Positions 52,012-61,695 of a DNA stretch of 64,000 nt are shown here, in pieces. The translations under genes were made by a program, and so were the position numbers. Each line of letters begins with the position of its first letter. Position 1 is the stretch's first letter. Source of the DNA: Spirochaetaceae bacterium UBA5556 (GTDB lineage: Bacteria > Spirochaetota > Spirochaetia > Treponematales > Rectinemataceae); the NCBI GenBank assembly GCA_002425765.1, contig DIMW01000004.1, forward strand, positions 1 through 64,000. The letters run 5' to 3'. The notes beneath the pieces are model-generated. The model saw nothing but the letters and a program-made list of their open reading frames with translations, was not told the DNA's origin and made no database searches.

Positions 52012-53731
52012 TATAGAACTCGATCCCTCCATTGCAAAAGTGCTTGAATACGCAAAAGAAAAAAAGACGATAAGCTTCGACGAACTGTCAGACATGCTCC
52101 CGGAGCAGATTCTCAATTCTGAAAAAATGGAAGCGATAATCAACCTCCTTGTCAGCAGCAATGTCAAAATAGAGGAAGAAGTACAGATTGAAGAGGAACC
52201 GCTTCCCAAACTGGTTGCGGCCCCCGCGAAGAACAAAATGGTCGCCAACGACAAAGAGATGGCGAACGATGATCCCGTGCGGCTCTACCTGAGGGACATC
52301 GGGCGAGAGAATCTTCTGACGGCCGAGCAGGAGGTGGAGCTCTCGAGAACGATGGAGCAGGGCGAGAATATCATCAAGAACACGCTCCGCAAGTCAGGGA
52401 TGCTGATACCGGAATTCCACCAGATCGCGGCAAAGGCGACGCGCAAAGAACCCAAGGATATCTCGCTTCAAAAAAAGGAAAACACGGAAAAGATCGCCGA
52501 GCGCAGGAGGCTCAACCAATTCTATAAAGAGTTGATCGATACTTCTGCTTCCGACTTAAAAGGATATATCGAGCTCAAAAAATGGGTTATCGCGAAGGGC
52601 GGAAATATTTTTGAAGATCAGCAACTCAAGGAAATCCGCGAGCGGCTCCTTCCCATCGTGAACGGGGCGGATATACACCCAGAAGAGATTACCGCCTTCT
52701 CGGAAAAATTTATCGCGGCGGCTAAAAAGATCATTCGTTACCGAAAAGAACAGGATAGGGTCGAAGGCATACTTCAGGTCACCTCATCCAAAGATTTGAG
52801 AGCTCTTGGGCGAAATCTTACTATCAGGGAAAAACGCGAAGAGATCGAGCAGCGGCTCGGTCTCAATGCCGAGGAGATCAAAGACCGGATTCGTCAGCTT
52901 CAGGTGGACGAGAAAAAACTGAAAGATATTGAAAACAATTTTGAGACCCCTGTCGACAGAATTATCTCGATGGCACGAGAAGTGAATCGTGGCCGCAGGA
53001 TGATGAAAAGCGCCAAAGACAAGCTCATCAAAGCGAACCTCCGGCTTGTTGTCTCAATCGCAAAGAAGTATACGAACCGAGGCATGCAGTTTTTTGATCT
53101 CGTGCAGGAGGGCAATATTGGCCTCATCAAGGCCGTCGAAAAATTTGAATACCGCAAAGGATACAAATTCTCCACCTACGCGACATGGTGGATACGCCAG
53201 GCCATCACCCGTTCGATCTCGGACCAGGCGAGAACTATCCGCGTCCCCGTGCACATGATCGAGCAGATAAACAAGGTCGTGCGGGAATCCCGGCAACTCA
53301 TGCAGAAACTTGGCCGTGAACCGACCGATGAAGAAGTCGCCGCACAGCTCGGATGGGAGATCGATAGGGTCAAAGCCGTAAAAAATGTCGCCCGCGAACC
53401 GGTGTCTCTCGACACGCCTATCGGCGAGGATGAAGATTCTCTTCTACAGGATTTTATCGAGGACAAGGAAGTGGAGAACCCGGCCGTCAAGACCGACTAC
53501 AACCTCTTGCAGGAGCAGCTCCGCATGGTGCTCGCGACGCTTCCCAAACGCGAACAGGAAGTGCTGCGGATGCGTTTCGGCCTGGACGAGGGGTATTCAT
53601 TGACATTGGAAGAGGTTGGCCTGTATTTTAATGTCACCCGCGAACGAATCCGGCAGATTGAGGCGAAGGCGCTCAAGAAGTTGCGGCAATTTAAACGGAG
53701 CCAGAAGCTTCGGGATTATATAGATCACTAA
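52004..53731 (+). CDS. rpoD: Primary sigma factor RpoD (sigma70)
   Basis: 575 residues. Region 1.1-like start, region 1.2 (DDPVRLYLRDIG), a non-conserved region, then region 2 (AKKYTNRGMQFFDLVQEGNIG, cut here to KYTNRGM; FSTYATWWIRQAI for -10 recognition), region 3 and region 4 with the -35 helix-turn-helix (LEEVGLYFNVTRERIRQIEA). The ATG overlaps dnaG by 8 nt with GGAGGAG upstream. The promoters called in this window match its expected consensus. Confidence 0.97.
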   Translation: MSDIELDPSIAKVLEYAKEKKTISFDELSDMLPEQILNSEKMEAIINLLVSSNVKIEEEVQIEEEPLPKLVAAPAKNKMVANDKEMANDDPVRLYLRDIGRENLLTAEQEVELSRTMEQGENIIKNTLRKSGMLIPEFHQIAAKATRKEPKDISLQKKENTEKIAERRRLNQFYKELIDTSASDLKGYIELKKWVIAKGGNIFEDQQLKEIRERLLPIVNGADIHPEEITAFSEKFIAAAKKIIRYRKEQDRVEGILQVTSSKDLRALGRNLTIREKREEIEQRLGLNAEEIKDRIRQLQVDEKKLKDIENNFETPVDRIISMAREVNRGRRMMKSAKDKLIKANLRLVVSIAKKYTNRGMQFFDLVQEGNIGLIKAVEKFEYRKGYKFSTYATWWIRQAITRSISDQARTIRVPVHMIEQINKVVRESRQLMQKLGREPTDEEVAAQLGWEIDRVKAVKNVAREPVSLDTPIGEDEDSLLQDFIEDKEVENPAVKTDYNLLQEQLRMVLATLPKREQEVLRMRFGLDEGYSLTLEEVGLYFNVTRERIRQIEAKALKKLRQFKRSQKLRDYIDH

Positions 53732-53744
53732 TCGAGGTACAAGT

Positions 53745-54668
53745 ATGCCCATGAGAATGGATGAAGTGTTCGAAACTCTTAGGCAGTATCAGGAAATGCT
53801 GAGTAAGCGAGTTGAGCTTGAGAAGCAACTTGAGGCTATGCCCAAGACCATCGAAATCCAGAACCAGATGCTTTCCCGAGAGAAAAAGTCCTTTTCTGAA
53901 GTTAAAGAGCAATACGAGCTGTCCGAGTCGAGCCTCAAAGAGCTCAGGCAGGCGCTGGGAGAAGCCGAACTGAAGCGCGAGAATGCCGAAAAGCAGATGG
54001 ATGGCATCACGACACAGCGGGAGTATGATGCCGTCAACAAGGAAATCAGGGAGGCGTCTGAAAAAGAGCAAGAGCTTCGCCGCAGAATTCAGGAAGAAGA
54101 ACGCCGCTTTGCCGAGATCGATGATCGGTTGCACCGCATAGAGATATCGGTCTCGACTCTCGATGCAGAAATTGCACAAAAGCGCGCCGAGATCGATGAA
54201 AACAGCAGAGAGATATCCGACGAGGTAGACAAGTTGCGGACCGAAGAGAATGATCTTACGCAGGAGCTGGATGAGGACCTGAAGTTTAAATTTGAACGAA
54301 TCATTCGGAGCAAGTCGGGCATGGGCATTGTGCCAATTCATGGGGTGGTGTGCACTGGGTGCCACATGATTTTGCCGGCGAATTTTGTGAACGAGGTGCG
54401 TCAGGCTGACAAAATTGTATTTTGTCCTTACTGCTCTCGTATTCTCTATTACGAGGAGATGGAAGTGGACGAATCCATGGAAGAGATTCTCACGGGTTCT
54501 CTTGTGGATTTGAATGACGAGGAGAGCGAAGAGCCCGAGGACTCTGAATCGAATGATGATTCAGACGATACCTCGGACAAGTCGAAACGAGGTTCCGCGC
54601 GGAAGAAGAAAATACAAAGCGAACCATTGATCGACAATGATTTTCTCGTGGATAATATGGATGAATGA
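53745..54668 (+). CDS. C4-type zinc ribbon coiled-coil protein (CT398-like)
   Basis: 307 residues. A long antiparallel coiled coil (residues ~5-175, rich in E, K, Q and R) is followed by a zinc ribbon with CxxC pairs (VCTGCHM and FCPYCSR, ~200-230). A highly acidic tail (EESEEPEDSESNDDSDD) precedes a basic patch. The family, with chlamydial CT398 as reference, has proposed links to sigma54 or secretion but no agreed role. It starts 13 nt after rpoD; the rnpB promoter is inside its 3' end. Confidence 0.82.
   Translation: MPMRMDEVFETLRQYQEMLSKRVELEKQLEAMPKTIEIQNQMLSREKKSFSEVKEQYELSESSLKELRQALGEAELKRENAEKQMDGITTQREYDAVNKEIREASEKEQELRRRIQEEERRFAEIDDRLHRIEISVSTLDAEIAQKRAEIDENSREISDEVDKLRTEENDLTQELDEDLKFKFERIIRSKSGMGIVPIHGVVCTGCHMILPANFVNEVRQADKIVFCPYCSRILYYEEMEVDESMEEILTGSLVDLNDEESEEPEDSESNDDSDDTSDKSKRGSARKKKIQSEPLIDNDFLVDNMDE
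54627..54656 (+). promoter_or_regulatory. Probable rnpB promoter
   Basis: TTGATC (54627-54632), 18 nt, GATAAT (54651-54656), lying within the end of the preceding gene, about 22 nt before the RNase P RNA. Confidence 0.45.
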
Positions 54669-54678
54669 GTAAATTTTA

Positions 54679-55083
54679 GGCGGGCCGGGCTGCCGCAGGC
54701 AATGCTTGAGGAAAGTCCGGGCTCGGCAGGGCTCGATGCCGGATAACGTCCGGGGCAGGGGGCGTTTGCGGTTCCGCATATGCGGAACCGTAAATTCCCC
54801 CTGTACAGAAAGTGCCACAGAAAACATACCGCCGCCCAAAAGCGGTAAGGGTGAAACGGCGAGGTAAGAGCTCACCGCGTTTCCAGTAATGGGAATGGCA
54901 TGGCAAACCTCATCGCGAGCAAGGTCAAACAGCGATGGATTGCCCGTCCATGCCGCATTTTGCGGCAAAAATCGCGGGTAGACCGCTAGAGTGTATCAGT
55001 AATGATACACCCAGAGAGATGGCAGCCATGCGGAGAGCGCGAGATGCGCTCGATGCATACAGAACCCGGCTTACAGGCCCGCC
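54679..55083 (+). ncRNA. rnpB: RNase P RNA, bacterial type A
   Basis: Catalytic RNA that trims tRNA 5' ends. About 405 nt. The universal core is easy to read: GAGGAAAGTCCGGGCTC near the 5' end, ACAGAAA, GGGTGAAACGGCGAGGTAAG, and AGAGAGATGGCAGCC...ACAGAACCCGGCTTACAG at the 3' end. The first bases GGCGGGCC pair with the last GGCCCGCC (P1). A run of seven T directly after P1 serves as terminator. The protein partner rnpA is not in the window. Confidence 0.96.
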
Positions 55084-55098
55084 TTTTTTTGATATAGT
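55070..55098 (+). promoter_or_regulatory. Promoter of the TPR gene after rnpB, leaderless type
   Basis: CTTACA (55070-55075), 17 nt, TATAGT (55093-55098), then 7 nt to the ATG at 55106. The -35 lies within the 3' end of rnpB and the spacer includes its terminator. No Shine-Dalgarno. Confidence 0.5.
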
Positions 55099-55105
55099 AA
55101 TTATA

Positions 55106-56029
55106 ATGCCGAATAGATTTTTTCAAAGCAAATCCCGCCGACCCATCTTCCTGCTGCTGCTCATCATCGCCGTCGCCGCGTCACTGGGCGGTTACCTGAT
55201 TCTTCATCGTCAGAATAATTCGAAAGAGATTATGTCTAGGGCAGCCATCGCGTCGCTTTGGAACTCTGGCGAGGTCGAAAAAACCCTCACCGAGGCCCGC
55301 AAGGCGACGCAAGCCTTCCCTTTTGATGAATATTATCTCAGCATAAAAGGTATTGCTTCTTATTATTGGGCGCTCAATGCCCAAGACGAAGAAACTCGCC
55401 AGCAACTCTTTGAAGAGTCAGTCGTTTCCCTTCGAAAAGCCTTAGCAGTAGGCGTGCCTGCAAAGATGAAAGCGCAGATATATTATGTGCTCGCCAAAGC
55501 CTATTATCAAAAGGGCGATCCTTGGTTCGACATGGCGGAACGCTATTTTTTGCTCGCAAAGGAGAGTGGCAGTAGAGAGCAGGATATTCCGCAATATCTC
55601 GCTATAGTCTATGCCAGCAAAAAAGACTATGCCCGTGCCGCAGAATGGTTCGGGCAGGCTTTGAAAAATGATTCGTCGGATACCCTTTTGCTCTCTGCCG
55701 CGATCACCTACAATAATATAGATCAGCGAGAAAAATCGCGGGATTTGCTTTTGCGCCTGGAGACTTCGGCTTCCGATGCCAATATCCGGCTAAAAGCCAC
55801 ATTGCTTCTTGCTCAGGACAGCTTCGATTCCGGCGATATAAGCGCTGCGCTGCAGAGATATCAAGAAGTTTTGAAAGAGGACCCGCTCAATGTGGATGCC
55901 TGGTACGGTCTTGGCCTGGTATACTCAAAAGAGAATGATCAGCTCGGCGCGCGGGCGGCCTTCAGAAAAGTTGTTCAGATTGACCCGAACCATGCGGACG
56001 CAAGGCGACGTTTGGCGGAAAAATTATAA
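55106..56029 (+). CDS. Membrane-anchored TPR protein
   Basis: About 307 residues from ATG 55106. An N-terminal membrane helix (IFLLLLIIAVAASLGGYLIL) anchors a periplasmic or extracellular TPR domain with repeats such as YYVLAKAYYQKGDPW, KKDYARAAEWFGQALKND and NVDAWYGLGLVYSKEND. It stands 17 nt before mreB and may be part of the rod-shape transcript. In-frame codons from 54935 are inside rnpB and are rejected as starts. Its partner is unknown; position suggests a scaffold linked to cell-wall growth. Confidence 0.75.
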   Translation: MPNRFFQSKSRRPIFLLLLIIAVAASLGGYLILHRQNNSKEIMSRAAIASLWNSGEVEKTLTEARKATQAFPFDEYYLSIKGIASYYWALNAQDEETRQQLFEESVVSLRKALAVGVPAKMKAQIYYVLAKAYYQKGDPWFDMAERYFLLAKESGSREQDIPQYLAIVYASKKDYARAAEWFGQALKNDSSDTLLLSAAITYNNIDQREKSRDLLLRLETSASDANIRLKATLLLAQDSFDSGDISAALQRYQEVLKEDPLNVDAWYGLGLVYSKENDQLGARAAFRKVVQIDPNHADARRRLAEKL

Positions 56030-56046
56030 GGGGAAGGAGAAGAGCA

Positions 56047-57081
56047 GTGGGTATCGTGGACATATTTAGCCCTGATATCGGGATCGATCTCGGGACATGC
56101 AATACGCTCATATATGTAAAAGGAAAAGGCATCGTACTCAATGAGCCATCGGTCGTTGCTGTCGAAAGAGGTACTAACCGCATCGTTGCGGTTGGCACCG
56201 AGGCCAAGGGGATGCTGTCAAGAACACCTACGGATATTATCGCCAAGCGTCCACTCCGGGATGGTGTCATTGCCGACCCGGACATGACTGAAAAGATGAT
56301 TAAATATTTCATTCAAAAGGTATTCCCAAAGAACCTTTTTTTTAAACCTCGGGTCGTCGTTGGAGTGCCGACCTGCATCACAAAAGTTGAGGAAAATGCG
56401 GTAATAGATTCCACGTATAAGGCGGGAGCCCGGACGGTGAAGGTCATCGCTGAATCGCTCGCCGCCGCCATCGGGGCTGGTATTCCTATCACGGAACCAG
56501 CGGGACATATGATTTGTGATATAGGGGGTGGCACCACTGAAATATCCGTCATTTCCCTGAAAGGCATGGTTGTGACAAGCGCCATTCGCGTCGGTGGAGA
56601 CGAGTTTGATGATGCCATAGTCAAACACATTCGAAGCATTCATAACCTTATAATAGGAGAGCAGACCGCAGAAAGACTGAAAATCGAAATCGGCAACGCA
56701 AGTCCCGAAAGGACCATAGAAAAGATGGAGATAAAGGGTACCGATGCGATCACCGGTCTACCCAGACGCTTTGAGGTCGATTCTGTGGAAATTCGAGAGG
56801 CGCTTATGGACTCCGTGAACCTTATTGTCGAAGAAGTGAAAAAAACTCTTGCGAAAACGCCACCAGAACTCGCTGCGGATATCATCGAACGAGGCATCGT
56901 GCTTTCCGGAGGCGGCGCTCTCTTGAAAGGCCTGGCAAAACTCATAGCCAAAGAAACCGGCGTGCCCGTGATACTTGCAGAGCGACCTCTCGAATGCGTC
57001 GCGCTTGGTGCGGGCAAATATTTCGAGATCATGCAGAAAAATGTAGGAAGCAGCAGCGTTTATGAAAGCTTAAATCTATGA
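56047..57081 (+). CDS. mreB: Rod shape-determining protein MreB
   Basis: Actin-like filament protein guiding cell-wall synthesis along the cell body. 344 residues. Phosphate loop 1 DLGTCNTLIYVKGKG, connect motif and ATP site (DIGGGTTEISVISL) and the adenosine motif LSGGGALLKGL are all present. The start is GTG with AAGGAGAAG upstream. First of mreB-mreC-mreD-mrdA-rodA. Confidence 0.96.
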   Translation: MGIVDIFSPDIGIDLGTCNTLIYVKGKGIVLNEPSVVAVERGTNRIVAVGTEAKGMLSRTPTDIIAKRPLRDGVIADPDMTEKMIKYFIQKVFPKNLFFKPRVVVGVPTCITKVEENAVIDSTYKAGARTVKVIAESLAAAIGAGIPITEPAGHMICDIGGGTTEISVISLKGMVVTSAIRVGGDEFDDAIVKHIRSIHNLIIGEQTAERLKIEIGNASPERTIEKMEIKGTDAITGLPRRFEVDSVEIREALMDSVNLIVEEVKKTLAKTPPELAADIIERGIVLSGGGALLKGLAKLIAKETGVPVILAERPLECVALGAGKYFEIMQKNVGSSSVYESLNL

Positions 57082-57097
57082 GACCGGCAGGATAGGC

Positions 57098-57973
57098 ATG
57101 AAAAACAACCGCTTTCATGGTCCTACTCGAGCCGTGCATCAAAAGGCTAGTATCTGTTTGGTTCTCGCCCTGGCGATCTTGTTCGTCTCAACAAAAACCA
57201 TGGTCCGGGTCCCCGATATTTTTAAGGGTTACATAATCGGAAGCATGCAGAAGGGGTTTTCGGCAGTGAGCTCTTTCTTTTCACGGACTATCGGCGCAGT
57301 ATCACAGCTTCGGACCATACAGAAAGACTACGAGTCCCTTCTGAGCAAGATGCAGGATTATGAACTGAGAGAGCGGGATTTTGCCGCGCTGGCAGAAGAA
57401 AACCAGCGGCTAAAAGAGCTTTTAGACTTGAGCAGTTTGCCAGACACAAAAAAAATGATTGCCCATATCATTGCGCGAGACCCCAGCAATATGTATTCCT
57501 CCCTTGTGATCGATAAAGGATATAATGATGGCATAAAGAAATATATGCCTGTTATTGCATATCATGGCGGGGTCGAAGGTCTGGTTGGAAAGATTATAGA
57601 GGTCAATGCTTCAACGAGCGTACTTCAGCCGCTCTATGATCAGCGCTTTTTTGCTGCGGCTAGACTTGCGAAGACACGCGCGGAAGGGATGATCAATGGC
57701 CAGGGTTTCCGGGATTCACCATTGAGCCTGCTCTATATTTCAAAAAATGAAAGGGATCAGCTCAAACAGGGTGATATCGTTGTAACCAGCGGATTGGATC
57801 AAGTATTCCCGTCGGAGATAATGATCGGAAGAGTGGAAGGCTTCAAGCTCAACGAATTTTCGAGCTCTCTTGTTATCGATGTACAGCCTGCAATTGATCT
57901 GAGCAGCATCGAATATGTTTTTGTAGTTGGTACTCCGCCAATGATTTCCTCAGAAGATGGGGCAGGGAAATGA
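57098..57973 (+). CDS. mreC: Rod shape-determining protein MreC
   Basis: 291 residues. N-terminal membrane helix (ICLVLALAILFVSTKT), a coiled coil (QLRTIQKDYESLLSKMQDY) and two beta-barrel domains with IARDPSNMYSS and GDIVVTSGLDQVFPSEI. Periplasmic scaffold between MreB and the PBP2-RodA synthase. Overlaps mreD by 4 nt (ATGA). Confidence 0.93.
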   Translation: MKNNRFHGPTRAVHQKASICLVLALAILFVSTKTMVRVPDIFKGYIIGSMQKGFSAVSSFFSRTIGAVSQLRTIQKDYESLLSKMQDYELRERDFAALAEENQRLKELLDLSSLPDTKKMIAHIIARDPSNMYSSLVIDKGYNDGIKKYMPVIAYHGGVEGLVGKIIEVNASTSVLQPLYDQRFFAAARLAKTRAEGMINGQGFRDSPLSLLYISKNERDQLKQGDIVVTSGLDQVFPSEIMIGRVEGFKLNEFSSSLVIDVQPAIDLSSIEYVFVVGTPPMISSEDGAGK

Positions 57974-58479
57974 AGAGCATCCTCATAGCTTCTGCCACGG
58001 CAATTCTCATGCTTTTCATACAGTCCACATGGCTTTCTCATGGCATAGTTTTGGGGATTATCCCCGATTTAGCGATGTCCGTGCTTCTTTTTTCTTCATT
58101 CATCAATAAAAATGGACACGGAATAATCGCCTCTTTTATCGTGGGGATTGTCGCCGACATGCTGAGCGCCTCACCTCTTGGTCATTTTGCGTTTCTTTTT
58201 TCAAGCTGCGCATATTTGGCGACACTCTTAAGCTATGTGACGGAAAAGGACCTATTTGTCATTCCATTTCTTCTTGGAAGCGGGGCGACAATTGTCATGG
58301 GCGTTCTCTCGAGAATGATCGCTTTGGTCTTTTCTGCAAATATTCATTCATATCAGATATTCAGCGCGGAATTCGGCGTTGAACTCGTTATGAACGGTCT
58401 TTTTACGGGTTTGATTTTCTTCCTTCTATCCTTTGTGCAGCGATTTTTCGAATATAGCCCGAGAAAAGCGCTTCCATGA
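57970..58479 (+). CDS. mreD: Rod shape-determining protein MreD
   Basis: 169 residues of mainly hydrophobic sequence with about five membrane helices (LIASATAILMLFIQSTWL, GIIPDLAMSVLLFSSFI, GIIASFIVGIVADMLSA, and two more). The GIVADMLSASPLG stretch resembles the conserved D.....PLG signature of MreD. Overlaps mreC by 4 nt. Confidence 0.88.
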   Translation: MKSILIASATAILMLFIQSTWLSHGIVLGIIPDLAMSVLLFSSFINKNGHGIIASFIVGIVADMLSASPLGHFAFLFSSCAYLATLLSYVTEKDLFVIPFLLGSGATIVMGVLSRMIALVFSANIHSYQIFSAEFGVELVMNGLFTGLIFFLLSFVQRFFEYSPRKALP

Positions 58480-58513
58480 TGAATCGGTATCGGTGTGAAA
58501 GAGGGCAGAAATA

Positions 58514-60379
58514 ATGGCGGTTTTGCATAAGAAAATAACTCGTCGCATCCGTATATTGAGAATATTGATAGTTGCTCTTGTAGCCATATATGCGCTCAAT
58601 CTTTTCTCTATGCAGATATTGCGCAGAAAATTGTTTGTGAGCGAGGCGGAACGTATTTCTATTCAATCTACCAGAATCCCGGCCCCACGGGGAGAAATCT
58701 ATGATAGATCGGGGAATGTCCTGTTCGCTGGAAATATTGAGGCATATTCCGTATACATAACACCATCGGAATTACCCGCCCCCGCTTCCCAAAGACAAAC
58801 AGTCGTAGATAATCTGGCAAAACTTTTAAGTATTTCGTCAGAAGATATAGAGAGCAAACTTCCGGATCCCAAATCATATTCCTACGGCAGAATAGCGATA
58901 GCAAAAAACGCGAGCCTCGCTGCGGTGACAGAGATCGCCGCCAGAATCGATGAGTTTCCGGGCGTCTCATGGACATCCAAGCCGCTCAGGGATTATGGAG
59001 ATTTATCCTCTCTTTCCAATGTGATCGGATATGTCGGCAATATTACCCGTGATGAATATAAATTATTATATAATAAGGGATATACGTTAGAAGACCTCAC
59101 GGGGAAGGCTGGCGTTGAATTGACGTATGAAGACTTGCTTAAGGGCAAGGATGGATGGGTATCAAAAGCGGTCGATGTTCACGGCAAGGACATATCCGGG
59201 AATGCCGCCACAGTACAGCCGCCGGTCTCCGGCAAGCGATTGGTATTGAGCATAGACAACAATATTCAAAAGATTGCGGAAGAGGCGCTCGGGAAGCGCC
59301 AGGGGTCGGTGATCGTGTTGAAGCCGGCGACCGGTGAAATCTTGGCCATGGTGACCTATCCTTATTATGATTCCAGAATATTTATGTCTGATAATGCAGG
59401 CGCCGCATATCTCGGTCTTCTGAACGATCCCCAAAAACCCATGCTCAATCGGGCATATCAGTCTTCATATCCACCGGCTTCCACATTCAAAACAATACTC
59501 ACCGCATCCATACTGGAAGAGAGCTTCATCCCGCTGGATAAGACCATCTATTGTCCCGGCGAAATTTCCTATGGGGGTCGTTCTTGGAGCTGCTGGGTCA
59601 AGAAGCCAGGGCATGGCGCACTCGATCTCGAGGAGGCTCTCGCCCAGTCCTGCGATATCTACTATTGGACGGTAGGCCGCGACTATCTTGGCGTAGAGAA
59701 TATCGTCAGCTATGCCCAGGATTTTGGGTATGGAAAAGATACTGGCGTTGATCTCCCGGGCGAGAATGGGGGGCTTTTGCCTACCCCCTCGTGGAAAGAA
59801 GAAAAGTATAATGACCCCTGGACTCCTGGCGATACAATGAACCTCTCCATCGGGCAGGGATACATGCTCGCCTCTCCGCTGCAAGTAGCCAATATGATGG
59901 CGATGATTGTCAATGGAGGAGTGATCTATAAGCCCCACGTATTAAAGGAAGTGCGTGATCCAGGCACCGGTGCCCTGATAAACGAAATACAGCCTGAAGT
60001 CTTGCATAAATCCTCGATATCGTCCAGGACTTTTGATACACTGCGCTCATATTTACGAAACGTGATCGTCAAGGGTACCGCAAAAGCGCCCCTTTCGACA
60101 AAAGTGGTACAGGTCGCAGGGAAAACCGGTACAGGTGAAATTGGTCTGAAAGACAGATGGCATTCCTGGTTCGCCTCCTTTGGCCCCTATGATGCCCCAC
60201 CCAAGGATCAAATAGTGGTAGTTACAATGATTGAAGCCTCAAACCCCTGGGAGTGGTGGGCTCCCTATGCCGCCAACGTCATATATCAAGCGATTTATGC
60301 GGGACAGACTGCCCAGGAAGCGGCCAAAACCGTGGGAGTTCGTCTCGAGGGCGCTTCTGTCAGCGGGAGGAGAGAATGA
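58514..60379 (+). CDS. mrdA: Penicillin-binding protein 2 (elongasome transpeptidase)
   Basis: 621 residues. Membrane anchor (IVALVAIYALNLFSM), pedestal domain starting RGEIYDRSGNVL, and a transpeptidase with PPASTFK (active-site Ser and Lys), SCD as the SxN-type motif and KTGTGE as the KTG box. Cross-links peptidoglycan with RodA. AGAGGG ribosome site. Overlaps rodA by 4 nt. Confidence 0.95.
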   Translation: MAVLHKKITRRIRILRILIVALVAIYALNLFSMQILRRKLFVSEAERISIQSTRIPAPRGEIYDRSGNVLFAGNIEAYSVYITPSELPAPASQRQTVVDNLAKLLSISSEDIESKLPDPKSYSYGRIAIAKNASLAAVTEIAARIDEFPGVSWTSKPLRDYGDLSSLSNVIGYVGNITRDEYKLLYNKGYTLEDLTGKAGVELTYEDLLKGKDGWVSKAVDVHGKDISGNAATVQPPVSGKRLVLSIDNNIQKIAEEALGKRQGSVIVLKPATGEILAMVTYPYYDSRIFMSDNAGAAYLGLLNDPQKPMLNRAYQSSYPPASTFKTILTASILEESFIPLDKTIYCPGEISYGGRSWSCWVKKPGHGALDLEEALAQSCDIYYWTVGRDYLGVENIVSYAQDFGYGKDTGVDLPGENGGLLPTPSWKEEKYNDPWTPGDTMNLSIGQGYMLASPLQVANMMAMIVNGGVIYKPHVLKEVRDPGTGALINEIQPEVLHKSSISSRTFDTLRSYLRNVIVKGTAKAPLSTKVVQVAGKTGTGEIGLKDRWHSWFASFGPYDAPPKDQIVVVTMIEASNPWEWWAPYAANVIYQAIYAGQTAQEAAKTVGVRLEGASVSGRRE

Positions 60380-61695
60380 ATTTTCAGGGCATCAAGCGCC
60401 TGTTCGGCAATATTGATTATTATCTTCTCTTTGCGACTTTCTTCTTGTGTGCGATAGGCATTGCCGCAATCTATTCCGCAGGAGTAGATGCAAACGGCAC
60501 AGTAGTGTCGAATGAGTACATAAAACAGCTTATTTGGTTTGTAATTGGTTTTTTTCTTTTGATTGGCGCAGCGCTCATCGATTTTTCAAGGTTTAAAGAT
60601 ACTTCGTGGATGTTTTTTGCATTTACCATCATCCTGCTTATCCTGACTCGGCTTACAGGGAAAGTGGTAAACGGATCCAGATCATGGCTTGGGTTCGCCG
60701 GTTTTGGTATTCAGCCGGCAGAATTTGCGAAAATTACCACGGTGCTTATGCTTGCGCGCTATCTTGATTCGGCGGAATTCGACTCGAGCTTCAAAAAATT
60801 GTTGAAGACCGGACTTATTTTAAGCATTCCCCTTGTGCTCATTCTGTCTCAGCCCGATTTCGGCTCTGCCCTTGTCTTTTTTCCCGCGGCGCTCGTCATG
60901 CTGACGCTCGCGGATGTCGATTTCCGATATATCTTGTTCGGCGTTTTATCTATACTTGGCATTTTCCTCTTTTTAAGCCTTCCTCTTTATGCCGCAAATC
61001 ATCCCAATCCGGAGAATATCATCTATATCTTGGTGACTCAGGATAAAGTTCTGCTTATTGTTTTTGTCCTTATACTGGTTATCTCGATAATTTCGGGGAT
61101 TGGGTGGATCAAATTCAAAAAACCTTATTATTATTGGCTGTCCTATACCCTCGCAATTCTGGCTTTCTCCATCGCAGGAGCGACGGCTGCCCATAAGATT
61201 TTAAAACCCTACCAGATCGAAAGACTCCTTGTTTTTATTGATCCCAACATCGACCCAAAAGGGTCTGGCTGGAACATCCTTCAGAGTATTACGGCGATAG
61301 GATCAGGAGGCTTTCTGGGGAAAGGTTTTTTGCAAGGGACTCACAGCCACGCACGCTATATCCCTCAGCAGAGCACCGATTTTATATTTTCCATTATTGC
61401 GGAAGAATTCGGCTTTTTCGGCTGCATGGTGCTTTTTGTGCTCTATGCCGTAATTTTTATTCGATGTTTTATCCTTATTGAGACAGCAAAGGACCGCTTC
61501 AGCCAATTTGTGGTGGGTGGCATTCTCGGCATATTCGCATTTCATTTCATGATAAACATCGGGATGGCGATGGGGATTATGCCGGTTACCGGGATACCAC
61601 TGTACTTCATCTCATACGGCGGATCTGCCCTGTGGTCAGGGCTCATTTCGATCGGTATTTTAACTGGAATTTCTGCCCGCAGGTATTCGGCGTGA
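60376..61695 (+). CDS. rodA: SEDS glycosyltransferase RodA
   Basis: About 439 residues, ten or so membrane helices. Polymerises lipid II with PBP2. SEDS signatures: NGSRSWLGFAGFGIQPAEFAK (cut to SRSWLG..QPAEFAK), QPDFGSALV and the C-terminal PVTGIPLYFISYGGSAL. The ATG at 60376 overlaps the mrdA stop; the next gene's GTG overlaps its own stop, so this block is translated as a chain. The loop between helices 7 and 8 holds an extra hydrophobic pair (DKVLLIVFVLILVIS). Confidence 0.95.
   Translation: MNFQGIKRLFGNIDYYLLFATFFLCAIGIAAIYSAGVDANGTVVSNEYIKQLIWFVIGFFLLIGAALIDFSRFKDTSWMFFAFTIILLILTRLTGKVVNGSRSWLGFAGFGIQPAEFAKITTVLMLARYLDSAEFDSSFKKLLKTGLILSIPLVLILSQPDFGSALVFFPAALVMLTLADVDFRYILFGVLSILGIFLFLSLPLYAANHPNPENIIYILVTQDKVLLIVFVLILVISIISGIGWIKFKKPYYYWLSYTLAILAFSIAGATAAHKILKPYQIERLLVFIDPNIDPKGSGWNILQSITAIGSGGFLGKGFLQGTHSHARYIPQQSTDFIFSIIAEEFGFFGCMVLFVLYAVIFIRCFILIETAKDRFSQFVVGGILGIFAFHFMINIGMAMGIMPVTGIPLYFISYGGSALWSGLISIGILTGISARRYSA

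Noticed and set aside
54935..55105. N-terminal extension of the TPR protein
   Set aside because: These codons lie inside the RNase P RNA; the membrane anchor starts properly at ATG 55106.
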